Part shown: piece by piece, positions 36,733 to 49,600 of the stretch
How positions within the stretch are numbered: the stretch's first letter is position 1
How the letters are laid out: each line of letters starts with the position of its first letter
Source of the DNA: Arthrobotrys musiformis
Lineage: Eukaryota > Ascomycota > Orbiliomycetes > Orbiliales > Orbiliaceae
Assembly: GCA_036971715.1 (NCBI GenBank)
Contig: JAVHJL010000006.1
Location: forward strand, 3,390,768 to 3,454,767
Direction: 5' to 3'
Length of the DNA stretch: 64,000 bases
Program-made: the position numbers and the translations under genes
The notes under the pieces: generated by a model
What the model was told of the DNA's origin: nothing
Database searches by the model: none
What the model saw: the letters and a program-made list of their open reading frames with translations, nothing else

Positions 36733-38984
36733 AAGGCGGCAGAGCTTTGTCTATCTGTATTTTCATACTCATGTATATTTGCACGGATTTGGGTCTCGAA
36801 ATTAATGTTCAGAAAGGTGTAAACGGTTCGTTAGTATATATTACTTTATCGGGATATTCTGCATTTACTAGATTGTTCTAAGGTTTCACTTTTCTATATA
36901 TTGTTGCTAATTCGAGGATGTTTGCCCTTGTATTTCCTTACCTCTAGTCTCCTCAAATTTATAATTTAACGAGAACACGATCTCAAACCACCGCGCGGCC
37001 ACGGGCTATATAAGAGTATGACTAATACAATCAGAAGTTGTATCTATTGATATATACCGTAGAGAAATTTCGCAGACTTGGGAGCCGGCTTGGAGGTGAC
37101 TTGAAGGGCCTGTAGCAGACTTGAGGGCCTTAGTCTAACTAAAATAAGGCCGTAAATCGACTTGCGTCTTCCGCGTCAACTCGTAAGTCTACCAGTTACC
37201 CGGACGGTATATATACGTATATACTGACGTCATCTGATTGACTTCATACCACGGTCGCGGTCCTGCACTAGTATTTTGGTCCTTTCTAATCGGATCTTGC
37301 ATTGAAATATCTGGTAAACTGGGTTCTGGTGATTAACCTTATAAGGGCAGTCCTATTATGAACAGATAAATCGATATCTACCTATATCATACCATGGCCA
37401 CGAACACTAACAGGAAATAATTCTTTTCAAGAGAAGTTCCCCTATCACATGGCTACGGGGTCTCGGGTGGATTTTGAGCATAGAACAATAGCCGATAAAC
37501 TACGAAGCATCTAATCACCGGATTTTGAGCTCACGGCCACAGAGCGCGGAGAGAACGAGCAACCGTTCGCCCGTATCGCACGGGGGATGGTGTCTTTGGG
37601 ATTCCGGACCTATACAATTGTGTTTCGACACATTATAGACACTGAACCTAGTTAACGTTGTCGGCTCACTCTTCGCAATCCGGGTGACGTCATGACATTT
37701 TTTGAGGACGCTACGATTGTCGCTTTCAAATTCTCACATTTTTTTGTGGAAGGGGAAGGATGCTATGATATCTTAAAACAATGCAACAACTTGACGATTT
37801 GGGACAATTGCAAGAAGCTACCAAACGTCGTCCCGCCAGCAGGTATTTGCGAGAAACTGTCGAAAATTATAACCAGAAAAGATATATGCCGATCAAATCC
37901 CCCGAGGCTAGCGGCTTTGGGGGGTATTCAAAATTGGCGCGAAGGTAACTCGTTGAGCTTGTGAGCCCTTTGTAGAGCTGTCAACACGTTGCTTAAGGAA
38001 TCTGTTCGGACCTATTGAGCCCGGAGTTGATCACGTTGAGGAATGTATACTGCACCACCCGAAGTTCCTACAAGAGCCTCAAGATTCCTGTCAAAGGTGA
38101 ACGGAATAAAACGGTGAACGCGTGAGATTCTCAAAGCTAGACGCAAGTAAACGAGGCTAGGTGGGTCAAGATATGGGTCCGCAATGTCGCTAAAATTCAA
38201 CCGTCGGAGTAAAGACTGAAGATCGATCTAAAAAATATACGGCTTTTTCAGGCCAGTGATTCAATTTTCTTGTCACTAGGATGTGCATTCGATTTCGGTG
38301 ATAGGATCCAAAAAGATGCCAGCGAGAATCATTTTCAAGGGCATTATTTTGGCCTTTATGTCCCATTGGGTGCTGTCGGGAAATCAAAACGCAGTCGCTC
38401 GCCGTGGTAGCGCTGAAGGTTCGCGAGCGTGTCGCCGTCGCGGAATAGCCTGGCGTCATCAAAAATAATTTAGAGTATCTAGAACCGATTCAGGGGCAAA
38501 ATACAATCCCATCACCTCGAAGTCGAGACCGTGAAGGCGCCTATATTTTCGGGTTGGGATAAGCTCCCTTCGAAAAGCCGGGTTTCGGCCGGGAGAGTTC
38601 TGTTTAACCACCCCTGGATCGTTGTCCCTCTCAATATATCTCGATAGAAATCGAAGCTCTCGTTTTTTACTGACGTGGTGGTATATAAATGTGGTGTCAA
38701 TTGGATTCATGTAGCTCTCGAGTCATTAGAAAGGGTGCGCAAGTACCCAAATTATGGGTACGCGTGGATGATCATTAGATCTATATTGAATGGAAGACCA
38801 ATTTATATATCGATCAGAACTAATTTTCTATATCTGGCTCACGCGTTACTGCAAGGGCAACTTGTTGAATTCTTTGACAGTATTTCGCTACTTTGAAAAC
38901 CGAACACCCAGAACCGGCTGAACCCCACTCGACGGCTTTAGCTGTCCCATACAGAGTTAAAAATTATTCATAAGTGATCACCGA
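36733..38984. other. 2.25-kb gap with possible gene relics
   Basis: No intact gene. A LysM-like fragment is listed separately at 37692-37964. On the minus strand, several short frames between 38710 and 38012 read in a protein-like way but are broken by stops and frameshifts; they may be one decayed gene of unknown family. Confidence 0.4.
37692..37964 (+). pseudogene. Possible LysM-module fragment
   Basis: A 90-codon frame contains a Cys pattern like the LysM modules of fungal class V chitinases: VEGEGCYDILKQCNNLTIWD, then CKK, then PPAGICEKL and a final ICR. The part before it is not a signal peptide and no GH18 sequence follows, so it would be a truncated or decayed copy of a LysM or chitinase gene like those downstream. 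Chance resemblance is possible. Confidence 0.3.
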
Positions 38985-40471
38985 TTAAACACCCACACAC
39001 AGATAGGTTTCGGCCCACATGCCTGTACAAGTAGAGCCAATCGCGGAGTTCCATTGATACAACTGTGCCAGAGTGACGCTATACAGCTTTTGAATGGTCT
39101 CGCAGGTTTGCCCTTTCTGAACAAAATGAAACTTCTTACAATTCTTAACCATCCCGCCTTGAGTCGGTGTAGGGGTTACGATCCCGCTGGTAGTGGTAGT
39201 TGATTTAGTGGTGACTTTCGTAGTTGTAATGGGGGTGGGGGTGGATCCTATCAAGCCCACGCACACATAGACATTGGCCCAAAGGCCGCTACAGTCACTC
39301 TTGACTGCTGGATTCCATGCATAGAAAGTCGACAAAACGACTCCAAATTGGCTGGCGATAGAAACGCATCCGTCACCAGATTTAACGAAGTAGAACTTGT
39401 TGCAGCTTGTGATCATCCCATCCTGGATTGGGCTGGGCGTTGTCACTCCATTGTTACGTGTGGTTGTGCTCGAGGTAGTTTTGGTCGTAGTTGATTTGGT
39501 AGTTGTCGTGAGGGTTGCGGAATAGGTAGTAGTACCAATGCAAATATACACGCTAGCCCAAAGGCCCGTACAGTCGCCATTCAGAGCGGGGTTCCACTCA
39601 TAGAGTTTTGCCAGCGGAATACCTGAAGAAGAGGCTATTGTTTGGCAACCATCATCAGCACGGACGAAGTAAAATTTGTTACAATTTCCTACCATCCCCG
39701 CCTGGGTCGGCGTCGGAGTATTGATTCCATTTCCTGGTGTCGTGGTTGTAGCCCGTGCTGTGGTAGTAGTGGTACTAGAAGGCACCCAGCCTTTAACCGC
39801 GATACAGACCTAAAAACTCAGAAAAGTTAGTTTCTCGGGTGCACAAAGTACAGTATATGTATATAGGGTCAGAGAATACCCAGGTTTGGGCCCAGAGGCC
39901 GCGGCAATCGCTTTCTATTGCTGGGTTCCACCTGTAAAGATCTGCCAACGTAACACCGGGGTGCTTTGCCATGACGGTTCGGCAGTTCTCACCGATGGCT
40001 ACATATTCCCAACTGATACAATTAGGATCTTGGCCGTCTTGAGTAGGCCCGGGTGCAGCCGGGCCAGATGATGTCGTGGCGGTTCGAGCCGTGGTCGTTG
40101 TCGTCGTGGATGTTGTTGGTACGCCGAAGTTATTTTCAATACAATAAGCGTTCCCTACTACCATACCAGCGCAATCCCCACCAACTGATGGGTTCTACGA
40201 AATAAAATATTAGACTTTCGACCAGAGAACCCTAGGGCGTAGGAATTTTATGATAAGTACTTACCCAAGAAGAAAAATCCGGCCATGAAACACCCAAATC
40301 AGCGGCAAATGCGTGGCAATCTGCCTTCGAGCTTTCTTCTGCGATAACCCAGAATGTACACGTTTTCACGGTGCTGGGGTCCGCCGGACCCGGTGGAGGC
40401 TCGGTCCATTGAGAGGCGATGAGAGTGGGAAGAATAGGCAAAAATAGCAGAAGCTTGTGAAAACTGGACAT
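38985..40471 (-). CDS. Secreted five-LysM protein
   Basis: Exons 40471-40265, 40194-39880 and 39809-38985 join in phase to 448 aa. Both introns begin right after a Trp codon inside a LysM module (SSW|NPSVGG and AQTW|VCI). Residues 1-20 are a signal peptide. Five LysM modules follow, each of the fungal type with F/Y-V near the start, a central C-x2-I/A and a closing WNPA...DC-GLWA...-C. They are separated by Thr/Ser-rich linkers, and modules 3 and 4 are very alike. LysM modules bind chitin oligomers. In plant-associated fungi such proteins shield hyphae or withhold chitin from host receptors; in others they protect from chitinases. No catalytic domain. Module similarity indicates internal duplication. 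Confidence 0.9.
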
Positions 40472-42936
40472 TGTCAGAGTAGTTCAGCACTAGTCACGGG
40501 AGGCTTGAGAAGAGAAATTGAGTTCTGGCTGGTGAGCTACGAGAAGCAAAAGGAGTTTATGGCGGCGATAGAAGCCTTATGAGGTACTGGGGAGGTATCT
40601 GATTTCGCTCGAATATGGTGAGCTGACGTTCTAACTATGGCTCGATGTCACAAGAATTGTGGAACAGAGACGTGCGCCAAGCTTCGCTGCTAACTGGTAC
40701 CTAGTTACTGGTGGCAATTCAGATGATTATGACCCGTTGAAAATTCTCCGCCGTTGAAGGCTAGAAACTTGGTAAGGAAACATTGGTTTTAGGCCCATGC
40801 AATGCATCGGCGTTCCGCTATATGGACTCGAAACAGGGAACGCTCACGTCAATTCAACCAGAATCCCAGCCCCGTTCTATTGTAGCTTGAAGATGCTGTC
40901 TCCAAATCCTAGCTCGCTATACGGGGCTGAGTGATCATAGTTGGTAGCATTTTTATCTAAAGACTTAATTAGGCAGGTATTAAGTCTTCCTATATATCGA
41001 TGTTGTGGAATAGCGATCGACTGGAAGTCCCCCGCGTGGCGTTGTAGTGTCGTGGTTGTTCCCTGAGCTCTGACATGTGCGGTACTATTTGTTGTAAGCT
41101 TATTTAAAAAGAGGCTGCTTTAGGTTGACTGTGGAGCATCTTACCGCCGCTGAGGCGGATGTGGAAGGAACAAGCGTACCCTTGCTTGTACCCCGTCTAT
41201 TGTAATTGCCGGGTACCCTAGAAAAGAGGCTGGATGAGAGTTTTAAATTCCTAGCGCTATAGCAGGGTAGCTAATGGACCATATCGGAAGGATGCAACGG
41301 GTGCTAGTAGCTTATATTAACTTTGGATTTACCGATTGGATCGACGGGTGCGCATGCAAGTGTACCTGGGCTAATATGCTTCTGAAGGCACCGATGCGAC
41401 ATCGATTTGTCTATATATATATATATGGCACCACCATCGATTGAGGGAACTTCCCTGGGTCCGGCCTTGGCGTCACCAATGGCGATGATATGTCGTATTT
41501 GCCCGGTCAAAGTTTTATTTAACTTTGGTATTTACAGGCGCGATATGATGGCTAGAAAGTGAAAAGAATCCAAATATGCGGTATTAGACTTCGGGAATTG
41601 CTTCAAAAGAGAGATATTTGTCTCATACCTAGGCTAACAGGGTGAGGGGTTGATATAGTTGATACTGATACTAGATTTTATCTTATATTATGTGTTCCTG
41701 TTTTGACAGCTGATAATGAGTTCATATGATGCCACCGTTGTTTAGGTCGACTAGACTACGTGGTCTAGTGGTAGACAGGCTACCGAAGCGTCGGAAAATC
41801 CATTTTATGGTGCTACATTCCTTGAATTCCCCTGCATGAAGAGTCCCCGCAAGGTAGGCGGGACTAGTTGCTGTGATGTTCATGCTAAGATCTTAAGACT
41901 TCAGTACTTTGGGGGGGTCTCTTGAGGTCCTGGTGCCTAGGTTATACTTTGACAGGGCTGAAGTAGCAATTTTCGCCGATCTTGACAAAGTCTCAAGCAT
42001 TTAGTCATAGATTCACTCGGCCATATCCTTTAGTGCTAGTCGTACGCCTACCGTTATATCCAGAGGGCCTTGTTACTCTCGCTAGTTATTTCCCGCAGAA
42101 AAAGTCTTCTCGTACTGTGTAAATGAATTCCGGGTAACTTAATCCTGTGAACCCGGCATCGGATCCAGGTATCGCCGTGGCAGAGTGAAACTTGATTATT
42201 CCCAAGGCCCTGAAGTCGTGTTCTCGTGAAATTGGCAGGTAGTAACGTTTGGGTTAATCACTTTTACCCCCCGGCCCCTTTCATTGCTTTTTCTTCTTGT
42301 TTTTCTCCTTAAGACAATATTCTGTCTGGTATTATTCCCTGTGACTGGTGTTGTTCTAAACTTTCGGGATGCGGAGGTTTGTTGCTTTATCTTTCTAGAA
42401 TTCCTTTTTAATTTTATTGAGGATGTATGCACCTTCCAAGCCTCGGTTCTTTTAAGTTATCCCGCGTTTCGATTTGGGTCCATCAAAGGTAGTGCGGCTC
42501 TTGCCTTCGCCTTGAGTCTGCGGGTATTATTGTAGTTTTGCTGATTCTTATCCCCCCGTTGAGGTTGATTCAAAATGTCGAACTGGAAGCACTCGCTGAC
42601 ACATTGCCAACACATTGCGTGCAAGCTTGGCCATGTGAATGTTTCGAAATTTCTTCCCGAAGAACAAATATAACCTAAGGCTGCAGAGATAGAATAGTAT
42701 TTGAATAGGAAGAGCCAATCTCAAAGAATTTCCACTACAATGTCTCAGAAAGATGACAATCAATGTATTATACACTTTTCAGACGAAGTAGAGGTAAAGA
42801 ATTAGTTTTGTCACATGTACATGTATAGGAGGGCTCGAGGGCTCTTTATGCCAAGTAGGAGGCAAAATTGCAACACATTCAACACAATCGGGAGGCCAAG
42901 CTGTTGGACCCGAGAGACCAGCTACGCCTATGAAAA
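40472..42936. other. 2.5-kb gap, no supported gene
   Basis: Promoter of the five-LysM gene at the left, then no protein-like frame. A tRNA-type A-box string (GTGGTCTAGTGGTAGAC at 41760-41776) occurs without a matching B box or acceptor stem. (TA)n steps lie near 41412-41425. Confidence 0.5.
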
Positions 42937-45110
42937 TCAAGAACCCGCAACGCAGTACGCGGTTCCAACCACAAGGTTGTTGCAAGCACTATTGACTGAA
43001 AGGTTCAATGTCAGGAATCCCGGAAGTTTGATGTTTTCGCTTACAAGCATTCTTGTACACGTTTCTCCAGTCTTGAAGATGTGCCAACGGGTGCATGCCG
43101 CTGACGTACCAGAACCAGTAGGTCCCGGCGGCGCAACTGTCGCAACCGGTGTCCCAGAAGTTGTAGAAGACATCGGTTTGGAGGTTGTACTAGTAGTAGT
43201 GGCAGTTACCTTACTCGTCGTGGAGGCCGTGCGGCTGATAGTTGTCGTAATTGTTGATGCCGTTATTGTAGTTTCCTGCCTCGCTATCGTGTCGACGCAG
43301 TATGCATTTTGCGCCCAGAGATTGCGACAATCGGCGTCTATCCATGGATTCATTTGCTTGAATTCTTGAACCGTAATATTGTTTGCCGCTGCTATTCCCG
43401 GGCACGTATTCATGCCGGGCCCCACAATTACCCATTTCAGGCAATCTTTGGGGGCACCGCTGTTGGTAGGCCCTGGTGGCGGCACCGCGGTCAGTGGCAC
43501 GTCGAGTTTGGGCCAGGTTGGTGTCGCCGTAGGTATAGTTCTGTTGCCACCAATCATGCAATATTCATCGTAAACACTCATCCATTTCTCATTTTCCAGA
43601 GCATACCAAGGAAGGCTTCCGTCTTCAAAATCCGGATTCGTTTCAGCGAAGTCGGGGCAGAGTGTATAACTATCCCAGCGGCTTGTTTCTGCAGCTGGAG
43701 GAAACGATTGAGTGACCGTGATCGTTACTGGAGCCGTAGAGTTTGGCCAAAGGTATGTGTGTGTGCGGTTATTTGGTGGTTGGTCCGGGTTGATAGTTGC
43801 CGTCAGAATGTCGGATGGAAATTGAACTGGCTTCCAATCGGGATATCGCCTGATACTTCCGACTGGCTTTACGCAATACGCAGTTCCTGCGCTGAGATTC
43901 GTACAATCTGACCTCAACCCAGGGTTTAGGAATACCAGATCACTTTGCTTAGTTTGATAGGTAAAAGTAATATTCCCACAGGTTTCGTTTATTTCAATCG
44001 TATGCCATGCGCCGCACTTTTTATTCGACTGAGGGTGAGCATTGCTTGGTTTTGGTCTGTGGTAAATTAGCAATGTGGTCAGACTAAGCCCCATAGTAAA
44101 AAGGAAAATTGGGGCTTATTTTCGACTTACGCCTCTGTTTTATCATTATCCTTTTGCCAGTCGGGTGGTGCAGTCGTACCGGGAGGCGAGACACAAATTC
44201 CATCTCCCACCATCTCACTTATATTCTCGCAATGGGGGTCAATTCCGAAGTTCCAGGCAAGAAGCTGTGGTTGTGAGAATAGCCCTGTCGTGTTTGCGTG
44301 TTGCCGGATTATATCAAGGCAAGTTTCGTTTGCTTTGACGACATGAAGAGCGCATTTTTCTGGTAAACAAAGTTCTGTACCGGCCTCCAAATATCTACAT
44401 TTTGCATCCAGCGAATTTAATGTTGTAAGGCCACCGGTACTTACGGAATTGGCTTTTGCGATTGAGATGCAACTGTCCCCTGATTTAGAAGTATATGACT
44501 TTGAGCAGACTCGGGGGGTTTCTGTTGGCGCGGCGGCTGCGGTGTATGTCAACGGATACAGATTTGAAGCCACGCCACAGGTCTTTTTGAGGTCCTCAAA
44601 AGTATCAGGGCTTCCAAGCCGTGGTTGACCGAACGGGGAGTTCAACTCTAGTTGGATTGTTTGTAGACTACACGAGCTACAATCTTTCTTGTCCAACTGA
44701 CAATATTGTCCCGCCGAGTTCTTTAGACAAGTCACGTTGTATTTCCACCAATTCTCATCGCCATAGTCTGTGACTGGAGTCCGTAGGAAAGTGCTGTTTA
44801 CGTATAGGCTTGATCCACATTGGGTCTGCGCGCCGGTTGCGTACGACTTGATAGATGCTCCGCAAGTAGCTGTGCAGATGTTATCTAACCTATCTGTCGT
44901 CAAATTCATAGGCATACCGGTTACCATTGACTGAAGCAATGGATCGCAGGCGATGTTTGCGGTCAATGCGACTCGGCATCTCGAACTGGCGGCCGAAGGT
45001 ATAAGAGGAGAACCTAGCTGAAAGATTTTGAAGTCTGCTTTCGATTCTTGCGAGAAAATTAAAATTGCGAACAAAAGAGAGAGTCCTGGCTGCGTAATTC
45101 GGCGGCACAT
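42937..45110 (-). CDS. Large secreted LysM protein, divergent partner of the chitinase
   Basis: Exons 45110-44131 and 44056-42937 join in phase to 699 aa. Residues 1-25 are a signal peptide. The first 190 residues are a Cys-containing region typical of the LysM proteins that sit beside killer-toxin-like chitinase genes. Five LysM-type modules follow, recognised by openings such as KSYTSKSGDSC, LHVVKANETC, WHTIEINETC, WVIVGPGMNTC and WHIFKTGETC and by closings like LSAGTAYCV. A Thr/Ser linker precedes the last module, and the frame ends a few residues after it. It should bind chitin outside the cell. In several moulds this family is adjacent to and co-expressed with subgroup C chitinases, as is the layout here (divergent, 1.5 kb apart). 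Confidence 0.85.
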
Positions 45111-46657
45111 TGTGAGGAGAGGGACGGGAGGGATTGCGATCTGTTCTCAATGAAATTTCTGGAATTTGGAAACTAGCTCGCTCTATAGAAATCCTCAGGC
45201 TTGGGTTTGAGTGAGGGGAGCATTGATAGGGATACTGTAATTGATATCGGAGTCAAAGAGCGCGAGGTTATTTGCCTGTTAACTTGGGACTCAAGTAATC
45301 GCGCCTTCCCAAGACCCCTGGTTCTAGAATGATGGGCTATGGCAGATACGCATGTATTCGCAAGTTACTCGTCACGGTTGCGTGTTGCATTGCAGAGCAT
45401 AGATTTCCCATTGTGGAGGATTCTGTGTTGCAGGCGGCAGTTATCGATATATCCATGTCCTTGGCAAGGAAGTTCTTTCCTTTGATGCCTTGCCGACCCC
45501 TTTTGTTGATCTCATGGTTTGTTTAAATTTACTGGCGCCGAAACTCGTCTTACTGGAGCTGACTGTAGGTAACTGCGCAGGATTTAACACCTTCCCTTGA
45601 TCTGCGACTGTCACCTTCATTTCCGAAGTCATTCTATCGACGAGTGGTCCCACCGAATTGACAGTTCAATCTGCACGGGTGGCTGCATGCGCAGGGTGCC
45701 GGGTACAGGCGAGACATTGCATGCGTGATGATGATGATGCAAAAATTTGTAAAACATTTAAAACTGCATGGCCATGGATTTAGCTGTGCGGGTAAGTTGA
45801 AGCCTCGAGATCCCCGGTTCCGGGATCTTACACAACGAGCTCCGAGGAAAATTTTCGATGTAAGCATTTAGCAGCTAGTCTTGGCCTGGTAGGTATGTGC
45901 ATGGGCATGTATATACTTTCCTAATTGATTTCGCTTCCGATGAGCCTCAGGCTGGCTTCTAGAATGCTGACGGGATGGGCAACTGGAGAATAGAACGTTT
46001 TCGAGGTACCCGAAAATAACACGACTCGGCTGCCCCAATTGCAACCTAACTTTATCTTGAGATAGTTGGGGGCCTAAGATACAACTGCCGGCGGCGCGCC
46101 ATCGTCGTACAGAACTTTTTTTAAATTTATGAAGGTTTCATCTTCACAAGATTAGAAAAAAAACTCGATTCTCATTTCCCGTCAGCCGATGAGTATCGAT
46201 ATGCCAATCATGGCGTCAGAATATTCCCGTCTTTTCCCTAAGATCATCATGGGCAGGCCGATAGGATACCCCAAGGGTATGCATATTATCTGAAATGGGG
46301 TTTCATATTTTATCGCTTGGAATTTTTGAGGCTATGTCGATATCATACGGCATTTTTCAAACTTGTTAGGCCGAGCTAGCCTTAAGTCGATCGCACTCGT
46401 ACGGAAAGGAAACTTCGAAAATATGGCCGAGGCTGATCAGATAGTGGGCTAGGCAAGGGCAGGAGGAGTGAGAACCAACTGACTGAGAGGACCTCATGGC
46501 GTGTGGCCGTGAATATTTCTTATAAACTAGGCGGGGAGTGAGAGCTTCACGGCCTACATCATTCATTGCAAAGCTGCAAACTCTGGGTTTAGAAGTCCCA
46601 CTAAAGGCTGTTTTAGCGCAGCTGGAATCGCAGGATAGGTCTTGAGATTTTCGCAAG
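45111..46657. promoter_or_regulatory. Divergent intergenic region between LysM gene and chitinase
   Basis: About 1.5 kb between two head-to-head starts, with no gene inside. It is the likely shared control region for the LysM protein and the chitinase. I cannot assign individual factor sites with confidence. Confidence 0.55.
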
Positions 46658-49600
46658 ATGACTTCCTCTCCGCGGGGTGATTACCACCGAATTATTGTTC
46701 TTTTCCTTCTCACTATCTCGTATTTCATCACGATTGGTTTTGCACAAGATGTTCTATGTAGTAAGAACAAACCATGCCCAAACAAAGCTTGCTGCTATAT
46801 TGCGGATAAAGACGTGGATGATGGTATCTGCGGCTATGGGTAAGTCTCATAGGCGGCGACGATATTCTTATATATATATCCACGGGGTATCGATGCTAAC
46901 GAAACTACTATTGGGGGGAAGGTCCGAATTCTGTTCCGAGGGTTGTGTCAGCAATTGCGACGCGCATGCTGGTGAGAGTGACTTCGTAATTGAACATATG
47001 CTATTAACCCAATACTAACATTCCGTGTATAGAGTGCGGTAAAGATGCGAAGGATCCCGGACAAAAGTGCCCATTGAATGTTTGCTGTAGCAAATGGGGC
47101 TTCTGTGGTAAGTCGTGACGTCAACCATTGTATTTTTATATGGGGCACAAGACCTATCGTTGAGCTAACCTGTCCGCTATGATAATGAAGGAACTTCGGA
47201 GGACTTTTGTGATGTAACCTAACCGCTTCCTCAACTGAAAGTTTGAATGGAGATCTAACGCAATCTTCAGGCTGGAAAAGGGTGCCAGAATAATTGCTTT
47301 ACACCCTCGAAACCATCCTGTAGCAGCCGGGACGTCTTTGGCCTCAAGATTGGCTATTATGAGTCTTGGTCAACGTTACGGAATTGTGGCGGAATGCCAC
47401 CAGAGAGCCTACCCGCGGAACAGTTCACGCATTTATACTATTCATTTGCTACATTCAAAGAACAGAATGGCGGGTATCGCATTGTCCTTGACCCCAAAAT
47501 TGGTGGGGACTACGATTTGTTGATCCGCTTCACAAACTTGAAGAGAGACTACCCCGGGTTAAAGTGCTACATAGGTAGGTTCTTAACCCCCACTCTATCC
47601 TCTAGGGTGAGGCTGTCGCTAACTGAGAGTTATTAGCTATTGGTGGATGGACTTTCAATGTTTGTTTTAACTCTTGGTCCTCCAACGATGTCTTACACAT
47701 TGGCCTAAGCTAACAGCGGGGTAAAGGATGAGCCGACACAAAAGGCATTTACAAACATGGCATCCAAGGATGAAACCCGCCGCAAGTTTGCCGAGGCACT
47801 TAGAGGCTTCATCCAGGAATATGCTTTTGACGTTAGTTAGATCTTAACATCGGCAAGGTTGCTGAATTGAATTAAGGCACCTGGCTATATATATCTGGGC
47901 TAATTGCAATTGCATTTTAGGGTGTGGATCTCGATTGGGAATACCCAGGAGCAGATGATCGCGGCGGTGTCAAAGAAGATACCGAGAATTATGTTAAGCT
48001 TATTAAAGCAATTAGAGAAGAGTTTGATGGCAGAGGCGGCGGGTATGGTATCTCTTTTACTATTCCAGCTTCATTTTGGTACCTGAAATGGTTTGACGTA
48101 TCAGGGATGTTGGATGCTGGTGCCGATTGGGCGAACATCGTGAGTAGACCCTCACTGTAGACGCCGCTGAGATCTCCAGCTAATAATGGTAGATGTCCTA
48201 TGATATGCATGGGACGTGGGATTCCGACGAGAACTTTGTTGGAAAGGTACTGGGCGCGCACACGGACTCAGTTGAGATCCAGGGAGCGCTTAACCTTCTT
48301 TGGAGAGATACAAAATTGGACCCCAAAAAGATCGTCATGGGTTTTGGCTTCTACGGTAGAAGTTTTAAAATGGCAAATCCATCATGCAGCATCCCTGGTT
48401 GTCGTCATGCGGATGGCGGGGCTTCAGGAGAATGCACCGATACATCTGGGGTTCTTTCCTGGGCAGGTACCGTCTCACTCTTCCTTAGTGTTGACTTCCG
48501 TTATTGGTAGAGTGCTGAGAAACGTCAAAACTGCAGAAATTAGCCAGCTATTGAAGTCTGGGGCCGCCACTACAGAGGTCTATGATGAAAGGCGGGCAGT
48601 TAAGTATATGACATACGATGAAGACTCATGGGTCTCGTAAGTCGATCCTTCTTTCTATAGCTTGAGATTTCAAGCTTGCAAGATAAACGGTATTTTACTA
48701 ATATTTTCTCCAAGGTATGACGACGACCAGACCTTCAAGCAGAAGCTACAGCAGGCGAAAGATAATTGCTTGGGGGGTATCATGATATGGGCTGTTGGTA
48801 CGTATGATTAGATGGTTATGCTATTCTGCTGATACCTGGCCCGATTGCCTTGCTTACGACTATAAATCTAGATTTGGATACACCAGATTTCACTGCGCTC
48901 TCTAATCTACTTGGGACTGATGTGGCAGGCCACTTTGGGGACGGTGCGTACGCTCTCAGGGCCGTTCGTTTGTTTATCTTGATTCGTTGACATGCCGCTG
49001 ACCACCGCACCGATTCCAGATGACGACCTTACGATCGACGAACTTAAAAGCGCAACAGGGGAGGACTGTTATGTCACCGAGCATTGCGGGAACCAAAAAA
49101 CACCCCCCAAATGCAAGTCTGGCTATCGGGTTCTTGAGTATATCCACGAACCTCTTAATGGCCAAATACCCTTGTCGAGGCCGTGTTCAACCAAGACCTA
49201 TCGTTCTATCTGCTGTCCAATGAGAACTATGCCCAGGGGTTGCAAATGTAGGCATAAATATCTCTTTAAATTTTGAGATCAAATGACTAATTTCGAAAAT
49301 TTCAACAAGGGACCGGTTGCGATGGCAATCAAGACACCGCCTGCCCCCAAGGTAAATTTTTGATGGCAAGCGAAGGCTACAAAAATCGAGAAGGAACAGA
49401 AGTTTGTAAGCCGGTGACCGGCAGACGCAGGGTACAGTCGTTAACTTCACTCCGCTGATATATTCTATGTCAGTTTTTGCTGATGTTTTCGTTTAGCTCT
49501 GCTGTGATTCACGCCCCGCCTTTGAAATATGCAGCTGGGGCCATTGTACAGATAGCGATAGGTGTTTCGGCCCGGACTCGAAGAAGGAGGTTGTCCTTAG

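Noticed and set aside
41755..41830. tRNA-like A box GTGGTCTAGTGGTAGAC
   Set aside because: No B box or pairing 3' half follows within tRNA distance.
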